Shown: positions 56,992 to 64,000 of the stretch, piece by piece | How positions within the stretch are numbered: the stretch's first letter is position 1 | Layout: the number at the start of each line of letters is the position of its first letter | Notes under the pieces: model-generated | Database searches by the model: none | Told to the model about the DNA's origin: nothing | Seen by the model: the letters and a program-made list of their open reading frames with translations, nothing else | Assembly: GCA_903939735.1 (NCBI GenBank) | Contig: CAJAIA010000003.1 | Span: forward strand, 1 to 64,000 | Source of the DNA: an uncultured Ignavibacteria bacterium | GTDB taxonomy: Bacteria > Bacteroidota > Ignavibacteria > Kapaibacteriales > Kapaibacteriaceae | Direction: 5' to 3' | Length of the DNA stretch: 64,000 nt | Program-made: the position numbers and the translations under genes

Positions 56992-58404
56992 ATGAATCGT
57001 ATCCTCTTCATCACCTTGCTTGCAGCGACGCTTTCTGCGCGCAGCGCAGATCAACGTGCACTCGATGTGGTCGTTGACGTTGTGCAATTCCGCGGCGAGG
57101 GGGCTTCCACACGATGGGAGTTTCAATACTCATTCGCCGACACCGCCCTGCGCTATGTGATTGCTCCTTCAGGTTTTCAAGCAGAGATGCTGTGCCGTAT
57201 CAACGTGGTGTCGGCCATCGGTGATACGCTGCGCGACGAGTGGATTGCCTCTGCCGCAAGTACTGTCCAGAAGCCACTGCATCAGCGGTTCTACGCCGGT
57301 GTACGCTCACTCCAACTCGCGCCAGGCAATTACAAGGTCACGTTCAACGCCCGCGACATACACGACGACACGCGGGTACTCACGAGTACGTTCTCATCAA
57401 CAGTGCAGGCCTTCACCTTTAAGCCATCGATGAGCGATGTGATGTTCGTGATGCCACGCGCGATCGGAAGCGACGCACGGTTTGATCGCAACGGTGAATC
57501 AGCACAACCGAATCCTCGACATGAAATCATCGGACGTGATCCGTCGATCTGTTTCTACACCGAGATCTATAATGCTCGCCGGGCAAACCTCGATACGTTC
57601 GCTCTTGAGTTCCAGGTGCTTGATCACGTGCGTGAAGAACAGCTGGTGACGTATCTCCGCGAGATCGGTACAAGCGATGGCTTGGTTGTGCGCGAAGAGA
57701 TTCCTGCTGGCGCGCTGCGCTCGGGTGTCTACACCCTCCGCACGCGCATGCTCTCGAAGGATCTCGTAACCGTGTACGACACGAAAGAAGAGCGTGTGTT
57801 TATTCTCAACCCTGAGCTTCCACCAGAGGGCAAGCTCCTGCTCTCGGAAGATGAGCAGTTCCAAGCATCGGAGTGGTCTGTCGTTACCGATGAGCGTCTC
57901 GAACACGAACTCGAGCTTTCCGATGTGCTTGCTTCACGCGCAGAAATGAGCATTCGTGCATCATGCACCGATACGCGTTCGAAGCAGCGATACCTCTTCA
58001 AGTTCTGGCGCCAACGGGATCCCGATCTCTCGACGTTTGCCAATGAGCGTCTTGATGATTTCCGCGCGATGTATAAGCGCGCACAGTCGTTCTACGGCAA
58101 TCCAACGTTTCGGAATGGATGGAAGACAGATCGTGGGTTAACGCTATTGCGGTATGGGATTCCGACGCAGGTTGAACAGTTCATTCAGACGATTGATACG
58201 AAGCCCTACGAGATATGGTTCTATCAAGGCATTCAAGGTGGCGTGCACTTCTACTTCGTGGACATGAATTTGCAGCAGAATCACCGGTTGGTGCATTCGA
58301 CAATGATTGGACAGATACGCGAACCGAACTGGTACAATCTTTACTGCAAGGCCTTCGAGCCAAACCCAATCCCACTCGAGTCACTCCGTCCGAGTCAACG
58401 ATAA
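56992..58404 (+). CDS. GWxTD domain-containing protein
   Basis: FRNGWKTDRGLTLLRYGIPTQVEQFIQTIDTKPYEIWFYQGIQGGVHFYFVDMN. Confidence 0.88.
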   Translation: MNRILFITLLAATLSARSADQRALDVVVDVVQFRGEGASTRWEFQYSFADTALRYVIAPSGFQAEMLCRINVVSAIGDTLRDEWIASAASTVQKPLHQRFYAGVRSLQLAPGNYKVTFNARDIHDDTRVLTSTFSSTVQAFTFKPSMSDVMFVMPRAIGSDARFDRNGESAQPNPRHEIIGRDPSICFYTEIYNARRANLDTFALEFQVLDHVREEQLVTYLREIGTSDGLVVREEIPAGALRSGVYTLRTRMLSKDLVTVYDTKEERVFILNPELPPEGKLLLSEDEQFQASEWSVVTDERLEHELELSDVLASRAEMSIRASCTDTRSKQRYLFKFWRQRDPDLSTFANERLDDFRAMYKRAQSFYGNPTFRNGWKTDRGLTLLRYGIPTQVEQFIQTIDTKPYEIWFYQGIQGGVHFYFVDMNLQQNHRLVHSTMIGQIREPNWYNLYCKAFEPNPIPLESLRPSQR

Positions 58405-59279
58405 TGTCGCTCAGTGATCGGTCGACAACATGGGCGCTGCTAGCACTGGGCACAGTCGCTCGCGTATTGCCATGGTCTGCGCGTCGCACTCTTGGACGTT
58501 TGATCGGACGACGAATGATGGGGCTCTCATCATCGCGCCGGCGCATCACACAAGAGAATGTTGAGCGTGCATTCCCATCGATAGCTGCGCCAGCGCGCGA
58601 CGCGATTGTGCATGCATCGTATGAGAATCTTGGCGTGGTGCTCACGGAGCTCCTAGCGACGCCGGCACTCACGCGTGAAGCCGTGCTCGATCGTGTGTCG
58701 ATCCCTGGGTTCGACGCTGTGCGTGCACGTCACGCAGAAGGGAAGCCAACGATATTCCTTTCCGCGCATTACGGCAACTGGGAATACTTAGCAATGGCGG
58801 CAGGACTGATGCTCGATGCGCCAGTTTCAATCGTTGTGCATCCACAACACAATGCGGCTGCCGATCGCATCCTTAACGCGTATCGATCGCAATTCGGGAA
58901 CATCCTGATCCCGATGGGGGATGCTGCGCGCCCCTTAGTCAGAACGCTCTCGACGGGCGGAACTGTTGCGTTCCTCGTCGACCAGCACGGCGTGCCGGAA
59001 AAGGATCCATGGATTGAGTTCTTCGGTGCGGCAACGCCCACGTATGAAGCTCCAGCTGCGCTGGCATTGAGATTCAATGCACCAATCTTCTATGCATTCG
59101 CCGAGCGGATGGAAGATGGACGCTACGTTGCGCAGATTCGCGAGCTACCGATGGATGATCTCACGAACGATCGTGATGGTGTGCGCGAGCTTACGCGACG
59201 TCACGTTGCTGTGCTCGAAGAACAAATCCGACGCAGACCCGAGTTGTGGTCGTGGCAGCATCGGAGGTGGCGCACATGA
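58404..59279 (+). CDS. LpxL-like lysophospholipid (lipid A) acyltransferase
   Basis: RRRITQENVERAFPS...PTIFLSAHYGNWEYLAMAAGLMLDAPVSIVVHPQHNAAADRILNAYRSQFGN; TAATG overlap with upstream gene. Confidence 0.9.
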   Translation: MSLSDRSTTWALLALGTVARVLPWSARRTLGRLIGRRMMGLSSSRRRITQENVERAFPSIAAPARDAIVHASYENLGVVLTELLATPALTREAVLDRVSIPGFDAVRARHAEGKPTIFLSAHYGNWEYLAMAAGLMLDAPVSIVVHPQHNAAADRILNAYRSQFGNILIPMGDAARPLVRTLSTGGTVAFLVDQHGVPEKDPWIEFFGAATPTYEAPAALALRFNAPIFYAFAERMEDGRYVAQIRELPMDDLTNDRDGVRELTRRHVAVLEEQIRRRPELWSWQHRRWRT

Positions 59280-60391
59280 AGTGGATCGTCGTACAGACAG
59301 CATTCCTTGGCGATGTGGTGCTCACGTTGCCGCTCTGCGTTGCCATTAAACAGTTCGATCCAGAAGCTGACGTCGTGTTCGTCACAACACCCGCAGCATC
59401 GGGCGTTGTTGAGCGATGTTCCTCGGTCGACAAGGTTGTGGTGTTTGACAAGCGAGCACGCCACCGTAGGTCGAGCGCACGAAAGGTTCTCGCGCAGAAT
59501 CTTCATGCAGACGATGCGATTGTGCTCGTGCCGCATAAGAGTTTTCGCACCTTGATGCTCGTGCGCGATATGCGCGCTCGTCGTGTGGTGACATATGCCG
59601 ATGCGTGGACGCGGTGGATCGCCGATGTGAAGGTGCCGTATCCAGCTCGACTTCATGATGCACAGCGCCATCTCGCGTTGCTAACGCCAATGTCCAACAC
59701 AGCGCACGAAGTGATGGCGATGCTGCCAATACCACTGACATCGGAGCACGATCGTGCTCAGGCCAAGTATCACGTGCCCCCTGGCTCGAATCCGCTTGTT
59801 GTGATCGCACCGGGTTCAGTGTGGCCCACCAAGCAATGGCCGATGGCGTCGTTTCGGGAGCTTGCGATGCGCCTTGCACAACGCGATTGCCGCGTAGTGA
59901 TTGTTGGTGATGCATCCGTGCGCGGACAGGTTCCAGAGTCTGCCCAGTGCCGAGATGCCAGTGGTCAAACCACGTTACCTGAAGCTGCGGCCATCATCGC
60001 ACAGGCGAATGTCGTAGTTTCGAACGACAGCGCGCCCGTGCATCTCGCATCAATGTGCCAAGTTCCTACCGTTGCCATCTTCGGACCAACCATTCCGGAG
60101 TTCGGTTTCGGTCCACTCGGACCCAACGGACGTGTTGTTCAGCGTACAGACCTAGCATGCCGTCCATGCAGCGCACACGGTGCAACCGCGTGCCCAATTG
60201 GAACACATGCCTGTATGACGCACCTCTCCGTTGATGCAGTAGAGGCTGTAATCAACGATCTTCTTCACGCACACGATGAGAATCGCCATGCGCAATCAAC
60301 GACGTCCATCATCCCGTCCACCCCAACGCCAACAGCGTTCCCAACGCACGGAGCAGGACGCCCCGCCAGCACGCAAGAAGGCCAAGGCTGA
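59276..60391 (+). CDS. Glycosyltransferase family 9 (heptosyltransferase-like)
   Basis: VVQTAFLGDVVLTLPLCVAIKQF...VVIAPGSVWPTKQWPMASFRELAMRL...VVSNDSAPVHLASMCQVPTVAIFGPTIPEFGFGP. Confidence 0.92.
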   Translation: MKWIVVQTAFLGDVVLTLPLCVAIKQFDPEADVVFVTTPAASGVVERCSSVDKVVVFDKRARHRRSSARKVLAQNLHADDAIVLVPHKSFRTLMLVRDMRARRVVTYADAWTRWIADVKVPYPARLHDAQRHLALLTPMSNTAHEVMAMLPIPLTSEHDRAQAKYHVPPGSNPLVVIAPGSVWPTKQWPMASFRELAMRLAQRDCRVVIVGDASVRGQVPESAQCRDASGQTTLPEAAAIIAQANVVVSNDSAPVHLASMCQVPTVAIFGPTIPEFGFGPLGPNGRVVQRTDLACRPCSAHGATACPIGTHACMTHLSVDAVEAVINDLLHAHDENRHAQSTTSIIPSTPTPTAFPTHGAGRPASTQEGQG

Positions 60392-61127
60392 CAGCGAATA
60401 CGAAGCGCCCAATGCGCCACAACGACTCAACAAGGCCATCGCCGATGCAGGTGTTGCATCGCGTCGACGTGCCGATGAGTTGATTCGTACCGGCGCTGTA
60501 AAAGTCAACGGTCGCATCATTGTTGAGCTTGGAACCAAGATCGAGATCGACGACATGGTCACGGTCAACGGTGAGCCGATCACGCGGTACAAGCACCTTA
60601 CCTACATCGTGCTCAATAAGCCAAAGGATGTCATCTCGACGTCCAGCGATGAAAAGGGGCGCGCAACCGTCTTCGACGTTGTGCGTCTGAAGACACGTCT
60701 CTTCACCGTGGGACGCCTCGACCGGAACACTACAGGTGTGTTGCTTCTCACCAATGATGGTGAGCTCGCAAACCGTCTGATGCACCCTAGCTACGGCATT
60801 CTGCGTGTCTACAAGGCCGTGCTCGATAAGCCGCTGCGTCCAGATCAAGCGCGGACTATTGCCGCGGGTGTCGAGCTCGAGGATGGGCCAACGCAGCCGT
60901 GCGAAGTAACCATCGACCCGTCGGATAAAACCAACGTGATGATCGGTATCCGCGAAGGTCGTAATCGCGAGGTTCGCCGAATCTTCGAGCACCTTGGCTT
61001 CGACGTCAAGCGCCTTGATCGCAGAGAGTATGCAAACATGTCGACGCGTGGACTCAAACGCGGCGAGTATCGTCACCTCACGCGCGAAGAAGTCTTTGAA
61101 CTTAAACGTCTCGTGCAATTGACCTGA
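60276..61127 (+). CDS. RsuA/RluB family pseudouridine synthase
   Basis: S4 domain QRLNKAIADAGVASRRRADELIRTGAVKVNG; GRLDRNTTGVLLLTNDGELANRLMHPS; GRNREVRRIFEHLGFDVKRLDR. Confidence 0.95.
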   Translation: MRIAMRNQRRPSSRPPQRQQRSQRTEQDAPPARKKAKADSEYEAPNAPQRLNKAIADAGVASRRRADELIRTGAVKVNGRIIVELGTKIEIDDMVTVNGEPITRYKHLTYIVLNKPKDVISTSSDEKGRATVFDVVRLKTRLFTVGRLDRNTTGVLLLTNDGELANRLMHPSYGILRVYKAVLDKPLRPDQARTIAAGVELEDGPTQPCEVTIDPSDKTNVMIGIREGRNREVRRIFEHLGFDVKRLDRREYANMSTRGLKRGEYRHLTREEVFELKRLVQLT

Positions 61128-63232
61128 TGAACTTCCTTAATCCGTTCGCTCTTCTGGGTCTTGCCGCGGCTGGGATTCCTGTGCTTCTGCACTTGTTGAA
61201 TCTCCGTAAGCTGCGGACGATCGAGTTTTCGACGGTGCAGTTTCTTCTCGAACTGCAGCAGACACGTGTCCGCAAACTCAAGATCCAACAGATCTTGTTG
61301 CTCATCCTTCGCACGCTTGTCGTGCTGTTTGCCGTCTTCGCGTTGGCACGTCCAACGATTCCTGGCTCGCTGCCGTTGCTTTCGTCGACATCACGCTCGA
61401 GTGTGATCATCCTGATCGATAATTCGGGAAGCATGGAGGCATCGGATGGAGGGGGCGAGCGACTGCTTCAAGCGAAGAAGGCTGCGCGACAGATTGTGGA
61501 GGGCCTACGCGATGGCGACGAAGTTGTTGTCTTGCCGATGACCGGTCTTGATGGCTCAACGTCGATCGACTTTACGCGCACGTTCCCGATTGCTCTCGAG
61601 CATATCGAGCGTGTTCGTTGTACTGATGGAACAGCTAATCTTCCATCAGCGCTTCGGACGGTACGTCCGCTGCTCGACAATGCTCTGCATGCACATCGTG
61701 AGATCTACGTGGTGAGCGATGCGCAACGGTCGATCATGCATCGCGCTGATGCTTCACGCGATCACGTTCTCACACACGATGCATCGGTCTTCCTTGTGCG
61801 TGTTGGTGACGGACAGCGTGGATTAGAACAGAACGTTTCGGTGGATTCGGTTGCACTGCGAACAGCTCTGTTTCAGCCTGAGAAAGCTGTCGAGCTCGAA
61901 GCACAGGTGAGGAACGGCAGCGAACGTGATGCGACCGGTGTTGTTGTATCGATGTCGTTTGATGGCGTACGTGTTGCACAGCGTGTTGTGGATCTCCCCG
62001 CAGGGGAAACACGAACAGTGTCGCTCGCTGCTCCTCCGCAACGCAGCGGCATGATTGCGGCTGCAATTGAACTTGAAAATGATGCCATCGATCGTGACAA
62101 TGTGCGATGGGTGGGCTTTACGGTTCCCGAACGGGCAACGGTAGGCGTGATCGGTTCTGAGTCCGACGCGCTCTTTGTGCGCACTGTGCTGTCATTGCCA
62201 GGCATGGAGCGCAGCGCTCCGCGTCTGCAACAGTATCGCACGCTCCGCGAGGCAGCGCCGGCACTTTCGTCGCTTGATGCCATCGTGATCGCTGGTGGTG
62301 ACATAACCACGCAGGATATCTCGCAGGTGCGTCAGTTTGCCGAGAGCGGTGGTGGCCTTGTTGTGTTCGGTTCCGACGCAGCCGGTCTGGCTGAGCTACT
62401 GAGCACATGTGGGCTTGTTGTCGGAGATCGTGTGAGCTCTGATGGTGATGCACCGTTTGCCATCACGTCGGCCGACAAGCAGCATCCGCTTTTTGCAGGC
62501 GTGTTTATCACGTCCACAGGCACCGACCGTGCCGTTGAGTCTCCGCGTATCACCACGTTGCGTCCTGCTCGTGGCGGTACAGAGATCGTGCAAACCTCGG
62601 CTGGTGCAATGATCACGGAGTCTGTACTCGGTCAAGGCCGCGTGATCTATTGCGGTGTTCCTCCCACAATGGAATGGAGTACCTTCCCAACGACTGGGTT
62701 GTTCGCGGCCTTCATGGTGCGATCGATCCTCTACACGGTGTCTCCGCGTGATCAAGGCCTGTCGGTAGCCGTCGGCGACGCTGTTCGTGTGCCGGTGCCG
62801 CCACGACATGCCGGTGATCAGAGTTTCGTTGCGCGCGATGTCTATGATGTTGAAACGACCTTGTTCCCAGTGCGACTGCCGTCATCGACACTCCTTGAGC
62901 TACCTCCACAGTATCGCAGTGGCGTTGTGAAGATCCGCGCGCAGGATTCCTCATCGGTGATGACTGTAACCTTGAACGCGGCAACTACGGAGTCCCGACT
63001 CGACTTCATCGAGCGCGGAACGTGGGCGAACGAACTTGCTCCCATGGTAGACCACCCCGACCACGTCGTGGAGGTGTCTACCCAATCGTCGATGCGGGAT
63101 GTTGCCCAGGCCGCCCGCACCGGATCAGAGCTGTGGTCGGTCTTCGTTGTCCTAGCACTCATCTGTGCCGTTGCCGAAATGGCTGTCTCACGCTTCATGG
63201 CCCAAGAAGCATCGGTGGCAGCTACGACGTAA
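61127..63232 (+). CDS. BatA N-terminal/VWA domain membrane protein
   Basis: MNFLNPFALLGLAAAGIPVLLHLLNLRKLRTIEFSTVQFL; VIILIDNSGSMEASDG; TM helix near C-terminus. Confidence 0.9.
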   Translation: MNFLNPFALLGLAAAGIPVLLHLLNLRKLRTIEFSTVQFLLELQQTRVRKLKIQQILLLILRTLVVLFAVFALARPTIPGSLPLLSSTSRSSVIILIDNSGSMEASDGGGERLLQAKKAARQIVEGLRDGDEVVVLPMTGLDGSTSIDFTRTFPIALEHIERVRCTDGTANLPSALRTVRPLLDNALHAHREIYVVSDAQRSIMHRADASRDHVLTHDASVFLVRVGDGQRGLEQNVSVDSVALRTALFQPEKAVELEAQVRNGSERDATGVVVSMSFDGVRVAQRVVDLPAGETRTVSLAAPPQRSGMIAAAIELENDAIDRDNVRWVGFTVPERATVGVIGSESDALFVRTVLSLPGMERSAPRLQQYRTLREAAPALSSLDAIVIAGGDITTQDISQVRQFAESGGGLVVFGSDAAGLAELLSTCGLVVGDRVSSDGDAPFAITSADKQHPLFAGVFITSTGTDRAVESPRITTLRPARGGTEIVQTSAGAMITESVLGQGRVIYCGVPPTMEWSTFPTTGLFAAFMVRSILYTVSPRDQGLSVAVGDAVRVPVPPRHAGDQSFVARDVYDVETTLFPVRLPSSTLLELPPQYRSGVVKIRAQDSSSVMTVTLNAATTESRLDFIERGTWANELAPMVDHPDHVVEVSTQSSMRDVAQAARTGSELWSVFVVLALICAVAEMAVSRFMAQEASVAATT

Positions 63233-63241
63233 ATTCCGCGT

Positions 63242-64000
63242 ATGTCGAACCTGACGCATCATCCGGAGCAGACCCAATTAGCAGACCGTTTTGCGGCTGC
63301 ACAGCGTGGTATTCGCGAAGCACTCGAAGAGTGGCATCGATTGTCGACCGTCGTTCGACCTCGGTTGAATGCAGCGTACGAGTCGTTCTTCGGAGAGCTC
63401 GAGCGCCAACTCCAGGTAACCGCCATCGCCAGCTCCGAGCTTACCCGACGTGTCGAACTCCTTACGATTAAGGTTGCGCGTGGCGAGCGGCTTACGCCAG
63501 AGATCATTGCGCTGATCAACCAGGTTGTCGACAAAGAGTATGCGCGCTATCACCGCCGACTGCGCGAGGCCTTCGATATGACCGTTGACGATCGTAACCG
63601 CGCGGCTGCATCGCGCATTGATGCTACCGATGATGCCGAGCTCGTTAACATGTATCGCTCGCTCGTTAAGAAGCTACATCCAGATGCAAATGCCGACGCG
63701 TCGGAGGATGGCACGTATTGGCATCGCGTTCAGGCTGCATACAAGGACCGGAATGTGAGTCAGCTCCGCGCACTTCTCAGTGTTGTTGGTGCTGCCGATG
63801 TCGACGATGCGCAGACGGCATCGTGGGATCTCGATCGCTGGCATCGTGAAGTAGAAGTGCTCGAACGACGTCGCGATGTGGAAGAGCGCAAGCTCCGCCG
63901 GCTGCGCACGCAGGAGCCCTTTGTGCATGAAGCTGAACTCGAACATGCATCGTGGCGCGATGCGCACATGCGCGAGCTGCAGTCAGCCATAGCCGAGAAG
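63242..64000 (+). CDS. J-domain-like protein, truncated by window end
   Basis: Translation MSNLTHHPEQTQLADRFAAAQRG...LVNMYRSLVKKLHPDANADASEDGTYWHRVQAAYKDRNVSQLRALL: HPD motif in J-domain context flanked by coiled coils; open to the window edge. Confidence 0.75.
   Translation, partial: MSNLTHHPEQTQLADRFAAAQRGIREALEEWHRLSTVVRPRLNAAYESFFGELERQLQVTAIASSELTRRVELLTIKVARGERLTPEIIALINQVVDKEYARYHRRLREAFDMTVDDRNRAAASRIDATDDAELVNMYRSLVKKLHPDANADASEDGTYWHRVQAAYKDRNVSQLRALLSVVGAADVDDAQTASWDLDRWHREVEVLERRRDVEERKLRRLRTQEPFVHEAELEHASWRDAHMRELQSAIAEK

Overview
The window looks like a gene-dense chromosomal segment from a Gram-negative bacterium of the Bacteroidota/Chlorobi/Kapabacteria type. This rests on type IX secretion (T9SS)-style C-terminal domains, a PorV-family protein, a GWxTD protein, TonB-dependent receptors and TAnnTTTG-like promoter elements. 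I see no prophage, intact IS element or CRISPR array. Housekeeping genes recognised include a copA-like ATPase (partial), msrA, crcB, an M1 peptidase, mannose-1-P guanylyltransferase, rlpA, gcvT, rpsT, murQ, dedA, lnt, an M16 peptidase pair, an LpxL-like acyltransferase, a GT9 glycosyltransferase, an RsuA/RluB pseudouridine synthase and a BatA-like VWA protein. Three tRNAs (CAU, ACG, UAA) are embedded between protein genes. There are several very large predicted surface proteins: an Ig-repeat/beta-helix protein, a GEVED/beta-helix protein, a VWA/beta-propeller/ASH protein, a VCBS/ASPIC protein, and a TBDT + giant protein + PorV triad. The most interesting observations are: (1) an IS200-like Y1 (HUH) protein that keeps its HxH motif but has Phe where the catalytic Tyr is expected, suggesting a domesticated and strand-transfer-dead protein; (2) a recurrent TAnnTTTG-like element placed exactly 4 nt before start codons, suggesting leaderless mRNAs; (3) a DUF2130 gene starting 2 nt after a tRNA 3' end; (4) paired IscR/Rrf2-like palindromes in front of a TonB receptor; (5) a TBDT/giant-secreted-protein/PorV operon that may be a T9SS analogue of SusCD.
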